Assembly (NCBI GenBank): GCA_030762935.1
Contig: CM060884.1
Coordinates: 70,867,696-70,931,695 of the forward strand
From: Hymenopus coronatus
Taxonomy: Eukaryota; Arthropoda; Insecta; Mantodea; Hymenopodidae
DNA length: 64,000 bases
Direction: 5' to 3'
The first letter of the stretch is position 1. Each line of letters starts with the position of its first letter. This document shows, piece after piece, positions 20,631 through 32,089 of this stretch. The notes beneath the pieces are model-generated. The model was not told the DNA's origin, made no database searches, and was given only the letters and a program-made list of their open reading frames with translations. Position numbers and translations under genes: made by a program.

Positions 20631-21501
20631 TTTAATGTGTTCCATTCACATGAATTTCTCTTCTTCTGTGTAACAAATTATTGTTAATAAGCTTATTATT
20701 CTATTTACTTCATGCTAATCGAGAAAAAAATTAGCAGAAGTAACCTCATTACTTACTTCCTTGTAAGTAGAAGCAAAATATAGGAGTATCATAGGTTAAA
20801 GTGAAGTCAAAAGCTGGTTACTAGGTGACTGAAGTTCCTTTGTTTGTATGGACACGAGTTGACAAATTCCTGTATGAGAAAAGTACAAGTTTTTTAAACC
20901 TGAAACCAAAAACAAGGAATATCTCTAAAAGCTCAACTCCTCGAAAAAAATGTATATAGCATAAATTGTGCGTTTTAATGTGCTCCTCATTTTTGTGTGG
21001 TAGGTTTTTGTCCATTTCTTACTGTTTAGCAGTTATGCAAAATTTCGTAAAATTCATCCAGAATAAAGTAGTCTTCAGAGGCTATTCCCAGAAAATTCAA
21101 GATAAACATATTATTTTTCAGGTAAATATCTTTAATATACGATATTTTAATCAAAATCGTTAGCGCCATTTTTGAGAAAATCAAAACTTTCGAAAAAAGT
21201 TCCATGTGAAGGGTAGTTGGGGGTGGAGGGATTTTCTTGAAAATCTTCGTGTCGTATCCTTGGAAGATACCAAACTTAAATACCAAGTTTAGTATTTAAC
21301 GGTCTTTTCGTTTTTGAGCTATGCTGTCCACAGACACACACACACACGCACACAGACACACACGGACCTTTTTCCAAAAATGTTTTTTTGGATTCAGGGG
21401 GACCCAAAACATGTATTTCCGGTGAATTCTCGGTATCGAATATTTGGGAGCATTACAATACCTCCTCTATACACTATATACATATTACGTGTAGAGAAAG
21501 T
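20631..21501 (-). mobile_element. PalHINE, full length (871 bp), nested
   Basis: Right end to palindrome and AGAGAAAGT. The CA microsatellite lies at 21336-21363. Confidence 0.92.
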
Positions 21502-21860
21502 AAAAAAGAATAACGCTAAATTGTGTATTTTAACAAATCTACATTTTTGTCTATCTCTTATGGTTTAACCGTTATGCAAAATTCTGCCAAAATCACACAA
21601 AATTCAAAATATACATTTTATTTCTGTTGTAAATGACTTTATATACGGTATTTTAATCGAAATCATTAGAGCAATTTTTGAGAAAATCAAATATCTTAAG
21701 TATCTTCCTGTTGCAATGTTGTAAGACAAACTTAAATGCCAAGTTAGTTTAGGGTTTCTTAGTTTTTGAACTGTGCTGTCCACAGACACGCGCGCGTGCA
21801 CACGGATATTTTTCTGCTTTTTCTGGAATCAGGGGGTATCAAAGCATATTTTCAGTGAAA
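21502..21860 (-). mobile_element. PalHINE continuation and left arm
   Basis: Remainder of the copy starting at 20480, ending in its left arm without an intact palindrome. It is fused to a short + arm. Confidence 0.75.
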
Positions 21861-22147
21861 TTTGATACCGACACTTCACCGAAAATACACGTTTTAGGGT
21901 CCTCTGTATCCAAAAAAAATCTGATGTGTTCCATTCACATGACTTTCTCTACACCTGTACAAAAATTATTATTAAAAAGCTTATTTTTCTATTTACTTAA
22001 TACTATTGGAGAAAAAATTGGTAGTAGGATTCTTATTTCATGCTTCCTCGTAAGTAGAAGGGAAATAAAGGAGTACCATATGCTAAATCGATAGTCAAAT
22101 CTTTTAAAAGCTGGCTGCTATGTGATGGAACACATCAGATTTTTTTC
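21855..22147. mobile_element. PalHINE fragments in both orientations
   Basis: A + arm (21855-21919) runs to an A-tract. A reverse right-end piece starting TCTGATGTGTTCC follows (21920-22127). Then a bare + right terminus (GATGGAACACATCAGA) ends near 22141. Confidence 0.75.
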
Positions 22148-22149
22148 TA

Positions 22150-22302
22150 CTTTTAAAGAACTTTTTACTTTTAAAGAACTAAGGTCATTAAGGTCTTGTT
22201 AATGTTTATTTTAATTAGCATTATGAGTTAAAAGAATAACTTTTGTAAGAGTAGTTTGTTTGGAGGACAGATCGACGAAGTTACGTGAATGTAATACGCC
22301 AG
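22150..22302 (+). mobile_element. Old PalHINE right-end fragment
   Basis: Diverged interior with right-end-like GTTACGTGAATGTAATACGCCAGA. Confidence 0.6.
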
Positions 22303-22774
22303 ATTTGTTATGCCTTCACCACATAAACAAATGCGCATCATTGGCTGAAAACAGAAATCACGAGCAGTTATGCATATCTGAATAAGCTTATCCAATCAAG
22401 TTCAGTTACGTTTCACTGAACGTTCAACAAAAGAAAAAAAAAAAAAAGAATAAGCAAAATAATCAACCAGGAATGTTACACCTTCGAGTTATATAATTTA
22501 CCTTTCACTTCTGACATTGTCCTTTTTCTGCTTTTGTTCTGGAATCTATTGGATGTCTTAAAGCTTTGTACCTTTTAATTAAACAATCAAACTATATATA
22601 TATATATATATATAACCGTCCGTCCGTCCGTCCGTCCGTGACTCGTGGTGGGCCTAGGTGTTGCTTCTGTGTACCTACCCTGGTAAGGACTTAACCGCAG
22701 GAGTGACGTGGATGGTTTAGGGTGATGATGTTAAGGAGGTAGCGCTAGATAGGCTCCTCGAACTGTTGCATTTT
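22303..22774. other. Unassigned stretch with simple repeats
   Basis: Contains an A-rich run (22432-22448), (TA)n at 22592-22614 and (CCGT)n at 22616-22639. Nothing else is recognised. Confidence 0.5.
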
Positions 22775-23682
22775 CATTTTCTCTACATATACTATGTACA
22801 TAGTGTATAAAGAAGGTGTTGTAATGCACCCAAAAATTCAATACCGAGATTTCACCGGAAATATATGTTTTGAGACCCTCTAATATAAAAAAGTATTTTT
22901 AGAAAAATGTCCGTGTCTGTCTGTCTGTCTGTCTGCCTGCTTGTGTGTGTGTGTGTGTGTGTGGGTAGTATAGCTCAAAAACGAAAAGACCGTTAAGAAC
23001 CAAACTTGGTATTTCAGTTTGGTGTCTTCCAAGGATGCGACACGAAGAATTTCAAGAAAATCCGCCCAACCCCAACTACCCTTTACATGGAAAAAAATTC
23101 GAAAATTTTGATTTTCTTAAAAAAGGCTCCACCGATTTTTATTATCATCCCTTATATTTAAGATATTTACTTGCCAAATAAATATATATATCTTGAATTT
23201 GAGGGGAATGGCTTCTAAAGACCTCTTTGTTCTGTATGATTTTTATTGAATTCTGTATAATTGGTGAACCGTGGGAGATAGACAAAAACTCAGTACACAA
23301 AAATGTAGATCAGGATAAAACACACAATTTATGTCGTTTACATCTTCTTTTTTTTTTTTTTTTTTTTTTTCTGTGGAGCTGATTGTTTTTGAGATATTCC
23401 TGTTTTTAGTTTCATCTCTGAAAAAAAATAATTTTCTTATACAGGAATTTGTCAACTCCTGTCCATACAAACAAAGAAACTTCAGTCACATAGCAATCAA
23501 CTTTTGACTGTCACTTTAACCTATGGTATTCCCTTATTTCGCTTCTACTTACAAGGAAGCAAGTAATAAGACTATTTCTGCTAATTTTTCTCGATTAGTA
23601 TGAAGTAAATAGAAGCATAAGCTTTTTAACTATAATTTGTTGAAGAGATGCAGAGAAAGTCATGTGAATAGAACACATCAGA
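22775..23682 (+). mobile_element. PalHINE, full length (908 bp)
   Basis: Palindrome with a CTGT/TG microsatellite (22915-22962), a T-tract at 23348-23370 and an intact right end. Confidence 0.93.
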
Positions 23683-23689
23683 TTTTTTA

Positions 23690-24160
23690 GGAGCAGCATC
23701 CTTTTCCTCTGCTCCACTTGTGTTTGATTTGATTAAATTGTTTTTTGTTGCAGAATTTTGATTGACCACTCCCAATATTGGTATGGGGGAGTAGTTACTT
23801 CAGCTAATTTCCTGTTGACTGGTTTGAAGCCGTTGTTACCGGGGATGCCCGCAAACCATACGGGGAACCCGTTGTCGCCTATATTGGCGTTCAGTAGGTA
23901 AGTACTCCCCCAGCGATCTGACAAGTGTGTTCTCATGTTCGCCCAATCTGGCGTAGAATTTCTGAGCCCGGCGCCTAATTACATCCTCCACATATGGGAG
24001 GGCCGAAGCTTCATGTAGTAGCCTCACTGGGAAACGTTGACATAGAGGATAGGTTGACCGGAGTCCTTTATTCTGTATCCGCTGTAACCAGAGAAGCCAG
24101 GAGTGTGCTGCCATGCCCCACACTTCGCAGGCGTAGAGCATCAGTATCAATGAAATCATT
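23690..24160 (-). pseudogene. Jockey-like LINE, 3' end of ORF2 (reverse transcriptase tail)
   Basis: The - strand frame from about 24165 down to 23836 encodes LMLYACEVWGMAAHSWLLWL, RIQNKGLR, RFPVRLLHEASALPYVEDVI and RRRAQKFYARLGEHENTLVR. The pattern (YAC-x-VWG, LQ-x2-QNK-x-LR, a conserved tail ending in HxNxLV) is that of the region after the reverse-transcriptase domain in insect jockey-type LINEs. A 3' UTR-like stretch follows (23690-23830). The catalytic domain is missing, so this is a 5'-truncated dead copy. It lies between two full + PalHINE copies. Confidence 0.75.
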
Positions 24161-24165
24161 CTATT

Positions 24166-24314
24166 ACTTTCTCTATACGTACTATGTACATAGTGTATAG
24201 AGAAGATATTGCACTCCACTAAAACATTCGATTCCGAGATTTCACCGGAAATATATGTTTTAGGGTCCCCTTTATCAAAAAAAAAAAAAAAAAAAAAAAC
24301 ATTTCAGGAAAAGG

Positions 24315-24369
<55 letters not shown>

Positions 24370-25082
24370 GTCTGTCTGTGAACACGATAACTCAGAAACG
24401 AGAAGTCAGTAAAATACCAAACTTGGTATTTAAGTTTAGCACCTTCCAGGGAGGCGACATGAAGATTTTAAGAAAATATTCCCCACCCCCAACTACCCTT
24501 TACATGGAACTTTTTTCGAAAATTTTGATTTGCTCAGAAATTACTCTAATGATTTTGATTAAAGCATCGTATATTAAAGATATTTACCTGACAAATAAAA
24601 TGTATATCTTGAATTTTCTAAGAATAACCTCTAAAGACTTCTTTATTCTAGATAAATTTTACGGAATTTTGTATAACTGCTAAATCATAAGAGATGGAGA
24701 AAAACTAAAACCAGAAAATAGTAGAGCACGTTAAAACACACAATTTATGCTATATGCATTTTTTCGTGGAGATGATCGTTTTTGAGATTTCCTTGTTATT
24801 GTTTTCAGCTTTGAAAAAACTTAAACTTTTCTCATACGGGAATTTGTCAACTCGTGTCCATACAAACAAAGAAACTTCAGTCACAGAACAACCAGCTTAT
24901 GACTATCACTTTAACCTATGTTACCCCCTTATTTCACTTCTGCTTACAAGGAAGCAAGTAATAAGACTAATTTTCTGCTATTTTTTCTCGATTAGAATGA
25001 AGTAAATAGAATCATATTGTTTATAATAATAATAATTTGTTGCAGAGATGTAGAGAAAGTTATGTGAATGGAACACATCAGG
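24166..25082 (+). mobile_element. PalHINE, full length (917 bp)
   Basis: A good reference copy. It has a palindrome, an A-tract (24276-24299), a long pure TG microsatellite (24318-24367), the conserved interior, the right-end repeat TGTAGAGAAAGT and the terminal hairpin ATGTG-AATGGAA-CACAT. Confidence 0.95.
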
Positions 25083-25554
25083 TTTTTCTTTCATCTTCTC
25101 CCTTAAAACAGAAGACTCTAAGAGATTATCGGGGGGAACTTGCCATAGAAACCCAATGAAATAGAATTGTTGTTCGCAGTTTTACTGACAGACAGGAAAT
25201 AACTGAACGCGGCCAACTTAACAGATATTACACCGGAAATCACGGAATGTTAATGCCTTCGTATCAAATCAATTGTTTGGTGCAGAATGTGACGATCATA
25301 TCTTTGGGGGTTATGAGTCAGATTTGAAGACAATGGAGAATTATTGCTTCTCCACAGAACCAGTCACGAAGGGATTTCCTGCAAACGATAATTAAAGCAA
25401 AGGAAGCTATGATACAGAGCTATCAATCTCAAGAACATAAAAAATGTTATAAGGTGGTATCTGATGTGAAGCAGCAACAAACAATTCAGTAACTGTTTCT
25501 TCAGTAACAGACCAATTCGCAGATACACCGTAATGTACTCACCATACAAAAAGA
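25083..25554. other. Unassigned stretch
   Basis: Non-repeat sequence with balanced composition. No credible coding frame or RNA gene seen. Confidence 0.4.
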
Positions 25555-26363
25555 TCTGATGTGTTGCATTCACATGACTTTCTCTACATCTCTGCAACAA
25601 ATTATTGTTAAAAAACCTATGTTTCCATTTACTTCATGCTAATCGAGAAAAAATTAGCATAAATAGTTATTACTTGCTTCCTTGTAAGTAGAAGCGAAAT
25701 AAGGGAGTACCATAGGTTAAAGTGATATTCAAAAGCTGTTTGCTATGTGTCTGAAGTTCCTCTGTTTGTATGCAGAGGAGTTGACAAATTTCTGTATGAG
25801 AAAAGTAAGTTTTTCAAAGCTGTAATCAAAAACAAGGAATATCTAAAAAACGATCAATTCCACGAAAAACATGTATATAACATAAATTGTGTGTTTTAAT
25901 GTGCTCTGCATTTTTTGTGCGATAAGTTTTTGTCCATCTCTTACGGTTTAGCTGTTCTGCAAAATTCCGTAAAATTCATCCAGGATAAAGTAATCTTCAG
26001 AGGCTATTCCCAGAAAATTCAAGATATATATTTTATTTGGCATGTAAATATCTTAAATATAAGATATTTTAATCAAAGTCGTTAGAGCCATTTTGGGAAA
26101 ATCAAAAAAGTTCCATGTAAAGGGTAATTGGAGATGGGGGAATGTCCTTGAGAATCTTCGTGTCGCGTCCTTGGAAAATACCAAACTTAAATATCAAGTT
26201 TCCTTTTTGAGCTATGCTGTCCACAGACACACACGCGGACCTTTTTCCAAATTTCTTTTTATTCAGGGGGACCCAAAACATGTATGAAATCTCGGTATGG
26301 AATTTTTGGGTGGAATGTAATACATTCTCTATACACTATGTACATAGTATGTGTAGAGAAAGT
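25555..26363 (-). mobile_element. PalHINE, full length (809 bp)
   Basis: TCTGATGTGTTGC to AGAGAAAGT. A further reverse copy follows seven bases later. Confidence 0.92.
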
Positions 26364-26370
26364 AGAAAAT

Positions 26371-26975
26371 GTGATGTGTTGCGTTCACATAACTTTCTCT
26401 GCCTGACCTGCAAACAAACTTTTCTTACAAAAGCCTATTCTTCTATCTATATTAACACAATTACTCTTACTACTTCGCTTCTTAAAAAGGCGAAGGCGAT
26501 ACTCAAATATTTTAAAATGCCGATCGATATGTGAACAATTGATGTTCCATTAGCATTGCATTTCCAGCAGAAAGAGAGATGAAACGAAAGGTGACCCCGT
26601 TTGAGAAGATGTGTCAGAATATCTCTGAAACGGCCAACTCTGCAACAAAACTTATATGGCATAAATTGTGTGTATTAAGTAGATCTACATTTTTATGTAT
26701 CTCTTACGGTTTACCACTTATGCAAGATCCAACAAAATTTTATAGAATGAACAGATCTTCACAGGCTATTCCCAGAAAATTCATATATACATTTTATTTG
26801 CGATGGAAATAGCTTTAACATAAGGTATTTTAACCAAATTTGAGAAAAACAGAATTTTCAAAAATATTTCCATGTAGGAGTAGTTTGAGGTGGGGGCATG
26901 TTCTTGAAAATCGTGTTGCATCCTTGGCAAACACAAAACTTAAATACGAAGTTTGATATTTAACGGTCTTTCGTT
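26371..26975 (-). mobile_element. PalHINE right part, in tandem with the previous copy
   Basis: Older-type right end GTGATGTGTTGCGTTCAC. It runs to the GGTCTTTCGTTT segment and is then fused to a + copy without its palindrome. Confidence 0.85.
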
Positions 26976-27760
26976 TCTACCCAAAAATTTGATGCCGAGA
27001 TTTCGCCAGAAATGCATGTTTGGGTACCCCTGAATCCAATAAAAGGATTTTTGGAAAAAGGTCCGCGTGTGTGTGTGTCTGTCTGTTTGTGGACAGCATA
27101 GCTAAAAAAGGAAAAGACCGTTGAATGCCAAACTTGGTATTTAAGTTTGGTATCTTCCAACGATGTGACACGAAGATTTTCAAGAGAATCCCCCACCCCC
27201 AGCTACCCATTACATGGAATTTTATTCGAAAGTTTTTATTTTCTCAAAAATAGCTTTAACGATGTTGATTAAAATATCGTATATTAAAGATATTTACCTG
27301 ACAAATAAATTGTATATCTTGAATTTTCAGGGAATAGCCTCTGAAACCTCTTTATTCTGGATAAACTTTACGGAATTTTGCATAACTGATAAACCGTAAG
27401 AGATGGACAAAAACTTACCACACAAAAATGTATTATCACGTTAAAGTACACAATTTGTGTTATACACATTTTTTTCGTCGAGTTGTTCGTTTTTGAGATA
27501 TTCCTTGTTTTTGGTTTCAGCTTTAAAAACTTATTCTTTTCTGATACAGGAATTTGTCAACTCGTGTCCATACAAAGGAACTTCAGTCACATAGCAACCA
27601 GCTTTTGACTATCACTTTAAACTATGGTACTCCCTTACTTCGCTTCTACTTACAAGGAAGCAAAGTAATAAGACTATTTCTGCTATTTTTTTCTCGATTA
27701 GCGTGAGTAAATAGAAGCTAGCTTTTTAACAATTATTTGTTGCAGAGAAGTAACACGTAC
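26976..27760 (+). mobile_element. PalHINE without palindrome
   Basis: Begins in the arm (ACCCAAAAATTTGATGCCG). TG microsatellite near 27066-27095. The right end is degraded (GCAGAGAAGTAACACG). Confidence 0.87.
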
Positions 27761-28058
27761 GATTTTTAATAGTTGAACATTCCTGTCCGCCGACTACAGT
27801 GTCTAACTCATCTCGTGTCGATGTTATGTTCCACACTTCGGCTCAGGTATTTGCTCTACAGTTTTAAATGAAGTATTTTAATGAGAGAAATCATTCGGCC
27901 ACATGTACCAGAATGTTAACTTGGTCACGCAGTAATTCGCCGAGCACTTTCAGAGGCAGTTTCTCTTTTCTGGCAACACTTAACAAGCTTTCAGAAAACC
28001 CTGTCGTGAAGAAAACAAACAAAAGTTAGATAATGGTCACTGACAACTTTAAAAAAAC
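27761..28058. other. Unassigned stretch
   Basis: Non-repeat sequence. Nothing recognised. Confidence 0.4.
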
Positions 28059-28863
28059 CTTGTGTGTTCTATTCATATGACTTTCTCTACATCTCTGCAA
28101 CAAATTATTGTTAAAAAGCTTATGCATTTATTTACTTCAAGCTAATCGAGAAAAAATTACCAGAAATAGTCTTATTACTTGCTACCTTGTAAATAGAAGA
28201 GAAATAAGGGAGTACCATTGATTAAAGTGATTACTATGTGACTGTAGTCCCTTTGTAAGGACAGGAGTTGACAAGTTCCTGTTTGAGGAAACTATTAGTT
28301 TTTCAAAACTGAAACCTAAAGTAAGGAATATCTAAAAAAACGTTCAACTACACGAAACAAATGTACACAATATAAATTGTGTGTTTTAATGTGCTCTACA
28401 TTTTTAGTGTGATAAGTTTTTGTCCATCTCTTACGGTTTAGCAATTATGCAAAATTCCGTGAAATTCATCCTGAATAAAGTAGTCTTCAGAGGCTATTCC
28501 TAGAAAATTCAAGATATACATATTATTTTTAAAGTAAATATCTTTAATATACAATATTTTAATCAAAATTTTCAAAAAAGTTCCATGTAAAAGATTGTTG
28601 GAGGTGGGGGGAATTTCTTGGAAATCTTCGTGTCACATCCTTGGAAGATACCAAACCTAAATACCAAGTTTGGTTTGTAATGGACTTTGCGTTTTGAACT
28701 ATGCTGCCCACATACATACACACATACACATAGACAGACACACACACGGATATTTTTATAAAAATGCTTTATTTGGATTTAGGGGGACCCAAAACATCTA
28801 TTGGCGGTGAAATCTCGGTGTTGAGTTTAGGGTGCATTACAATACCTTCTCTATACACTATGT
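28059..28863 (-). mobile_element. PalHINE, interrupted in its palindrome by an LTR
   Basis: Right end to ACACTATGT. The missing half of the palindrome (GCATATTACGTTTAGAGAAAGT) is found at 29890-29911, after the LTR insertion. Confidence 0.92.
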
Positions 28864-29885
28864 TGAGAACGTTAATTAGCCTCGTAATAATAATAACAAT
28901 GATTTTTGTTAATTATCTAAATATATATATATATATATATATATAATGTGTGTGTGTGTGTGTAAAGAAAGTTAATATTTAATAAGTTGTATGCATAGGA
29001 ACCAAGAAGCCAGCTGTTTACTTAAAAGTTACTCAGAATCATGGCGCCAGACTGGATAGAGGGGTGAGAAGTTGCTTCTTTTGTGAAAGTCACGTTCGAG
29101 TTTAGTATAAGGGGAAACCACAGTTTAAAGCACACAAGGGGACTTCTTTATATTCGTGGTATCACGTAATTATTATGACGCATTCTGGGAGATTTGCAAT
29201 GGTTTTTGGGTAACGATGGTGTTATTTTGGCGGACTTTCCAACCAATCAGAAAGAAGCCACCATGACACCGTTTTTTGTATATAAGAAGTAAGGTTTGGC
29301 CATCAAAGTCGTTTTGCTAAGAATTCACCCGTAAGAGAGACAACGTCGTTTTGTTAAGAAGTTCGCGAAATAAGTTTATTATAATAAGAAACTGTATGTG
29401 AAATAAAGTAACGTCGCTCACCTATTTAACAGTCGGCTCGTGATTAGGTGAAAGTGAATTGTGCCATGTACTCAACCAAAACAGTGCAATTGAAAGTACT
29501 TGTGAGTAAGTGTTAAAGAAAAATCAGTCATCAGTATAAAAGTGTATAACCAGGTGCTTGTCTTCAAAACTCCTTTAGAATAAACAGCAGTAAAAGGTTA
29601 CAAGTGTTCTCTTAACAATTACAAGATCACTCCTACAACTCCTCCCACTAGCCAAATCCACGCCTGGAACAGTCAATGTTCGTGCAAGACTGAGCAACGC
29701 CATGGCAACCCATTCCAGAAGAGCTTCAGTACCAGGTACGCGAGTGTAGTGGAGTTAATTTGAAGTGACACTTAGTTACGCTGCACACAAGCACCCAAAG
29801 CGAGGCGTAAAATCATCAAACTAAAATACTCCCGCATATGGCACATAACGTGCACCCCTAACAACGCATCGAAATCTACGCTGCA
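28864..29885 (+). mobile_element. Solo LTR (about 1,022 bp) with 4-bp target duplication
   Basis: Begins TGAGAACGTTAATTAG and ends CTACGCTGCA (TG...CA), flanked by ATGT on both sides (28860-28863 and 29886-29889). It splits the palindrome of a PalHINE copy, so both boundaries are exact. Promoter-like CCAATCAG (29243-29250), TATATAAG (29279-29286) and AATAAA hexamers (29403, 29579) are as expected of an LTR. An AT/TG microsatellite (28921-28963) lies inside. The superfamily (gypsy or BEL-like) is not determined. No internal coding region is present. I assign the + strand from the CCAAT-TATA-AATAAA order. Confidence 0.8.
29279..29286 (+). promoter_or_regulatory. LTR TATA box
   Basis: TATATAAG, with CCAAT 36 bp upstream and AATAAA about 120 bp downstream, inside the solo LTR. 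Confidence 0.55.
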
Positions 29886-29911
29886 ATGTGCATATTACGT
29901 TTAGAGAAAGT
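29886..29911 (-). mobile_element. PalHINE palindromic terminus (continuation of 28059-28863)
   Basis: ATGT target duplication plus the remaining half-palindrome and AGAGAAAGT. Confidence 0.9.
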
Positions 29912-30187
29912 AATACACGTACAAGAAGATAATTGGAGTTCTGATGTGATTCATAGGGTTCATATTACCAGAAATTTCGACATATGTCATGAACGCTAAC
30001 ATTTGGATCTAGGGGGCGGTGCTCATGGCAGAGCCGGGATCTGCCCCATTGCAGCGTCTGTTATTTCTCTTGATCCAGACCACAGCGCCACTCCATCAAG
30101 ATATGCTATCAGCTGATCGCGTAGTGTCTGCTTGATTGTTGTTTCCAACCAGATGCAGAGGCACAAACAGGCGCGCCTGTTGGGACC
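29912..30187. other. Unassigned stretch
   Basis: Balanced-composition sequence including GGCGCGCC. Nothing recognised. Confidence 0.35.
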
Positions 30188-30278
30188 CCTTAATGTGTAG
30201 AGAAAAATTCGATACCGAAATTTCACCGGAAATACATGTTTCCGGTGCCCCTAAATCTAAAAAAAAAGAAAAAAAAAG
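30188..30278 (+). mobile_element. PalHINE left arm (host copy, continued at 31111)
   Basis: Arm with a damaged palindrome (GTGTAGAGAAAAATTCG) up to an A-rich tract, where a reverse copy is inserted. Confidence 0.87.
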
Positions 30279-30943
30279 TCTGATGTGTTCCATTCACACG
30301 GCTTTCTCTACATCTCTGCAACAAATTATTGTTAAAAAGCTAATGCTTCTATTTACTTCATGCTAATCGATAAAAAATTAGCAGAAATAGTCTTATTACT
30401 TGCTTCCTTGTAAGTAGAAGCGAAATAAGGGAGTACCATAGGTTAAAGTGATAGTCAAAAGCTGTTTGCTATGTGACTTAAGTTTCTTTGTCTGTATGGA
30501 CAGGAGATGACAAATTCCCGTATGAGAAAAGTGATAGCTTTTTAAAGCTGAAACGAAAAACAAGAGATACCTAAAAAACGATCAACTCGACGAAAAAAAT
30601 GTATATAACATAAATTGTGTGTATTAAAGTGCTCTACATTTTTTGTGTGGTAGGTTTTTGTCCATCTCTTACGGTTTAGCAGTTATACAAAATTCCGTAA
30701 AATTGATCCAGAATTAAGTAGTCTTCAGAGGCTATTCCCAGATATACATTTTATTTGTCAGGTAAATATCTTTAATATACGATATTTTAATCAAAATCGT
30801 TAGAGCCAATTTTGAGAAAATCGATTTTTTTTAAAAAAGTTCCATGTAAAGGGTATTTAGGTGTGGGGGGATATTCTTGGAAGATACTGAACTTAAATAC
30901 CAAGTTTGTTATTTAATGGACTTTCCGTTTTTGAGCTATCTGT

Positions 30944-30980
<37 letters not shown>

Positions 30981-31110
30981 ACACACACGGACATTTTTCT
31001 AATTTTTTTTTGATTCAGGGAGTCTCAAAACATATATTTCCGGTGAAATCTCGGCATCGAATTTTTAGGTGCAATACAATACACTATGTACGTATTACGT
31101 GTGAGAAAGT
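30279..31110 (-). mobile_element. PalHINE, full length (832 bp), nested
   Basis: TCTGATGTGTTCC to GAGAAAGT. CA microsatellite at 30944-30978. It lies exactly in the A-tract between arm and GCATTTT of the + host copy. Confidence 0.95.
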
Positions 31111-31811
31111 AAAAAAGCATTTTAGAAAACAAGTCCGTGTGTGCGGGAGACAGCATAGCTCAAAAACGAAGAGTTTGGTATCTTCCAAGGATGCGTCACG
31201 AAGATTTTCAAGAAAATCCCCCCCCAACTACCCTTTACATAGAAAAACTTTCGTAAATTTTGATTTTCTCAAAATGCCTATAATGATTTTGAATTAAAAT
31301 CCTGTACCTATATTAAAGATATTTACATGCCAAATAAAATGTATAAATTGAATTTTCTGGGAATAGCTGAATTTTGCTTAACTAATAAACCGTAAGAGAT
31401 AAATAAAAACTCACTACACAATAAATGTAGATCTCGTCAAAATATACGATTTATTTCCTTTAAGTTTTTGCTGTGGAGGTAGCCATTTCCGAGATATTCC
31501 TTGTTATTGTTTTTAATTGTGAGGTACTTATACTTTTCTCAGACAGGAAGTGTCCGTTTTTCTTTTGTTCTACTCCTGGTCAAGCAAAGAAGCGGTTTGC
31601 AATGACGATCGCATAAGGATAGTTTTAAAAACATTTGACTATCACTTTAGCATAGCGTATTCCTTTAATTCTCTTCTACTTATAAGGAACTAAGTATTAA
31701 GAACAGTTTGCTAATGTTTATCTCGATTAGCATTGTGTAGAAAGAAGAATAATCTTTTGTAAGAAGTTTGTAGAGCAGATAGTGAAACTCATGTGCGTAT
31801 AACACATCTGA
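31111..31811 (+). mobile_element. PalHINE, remainder of host copy
   Basis: Resumes AAAAAAGCATTTTAG and ends with ATGTG-CGTATAA-CACAT and CTGA before a T tract. Confidence 0.92.
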
Positions 31812-31850
<39 letters not shown>

Positions 31851-32089
31851 GTTTCATTTATATAACCCCCTTTAAGACTAAGGTCATGTCGGTGGCTTTA
31901 CATTAGAAACAACTCGTCTGTAGGTTCTTTACGTTGGGCTTAAATCGTTTTATTTTCCTCAAACACACACTCATTCACTCTCACATATATATTTCCAGAC
32001 TCTGTGGGGGATAGGGAATCATTCTAGTTAAAGAAAAATTCCCCGTTCCAGCCGGGAATCGAATCCGGGACCTCAGGAGCTTCAATTTC
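31812..32089 (-). mobile_element. SINE2, tRNA-derived, copy 2
   Basis: Its (ATT)n tail (31818-31850) sits in the T tract left by the PalHINE end. The - strand head contains B-box-like GGATTCGATTCCCGGC. Confidence 0.8.

Noticed and set aside
24318..24412. Frame coding for Cys-Val repeats
   Set aside because: It is only the translation of the TG microsatellite inside a PalHINE.
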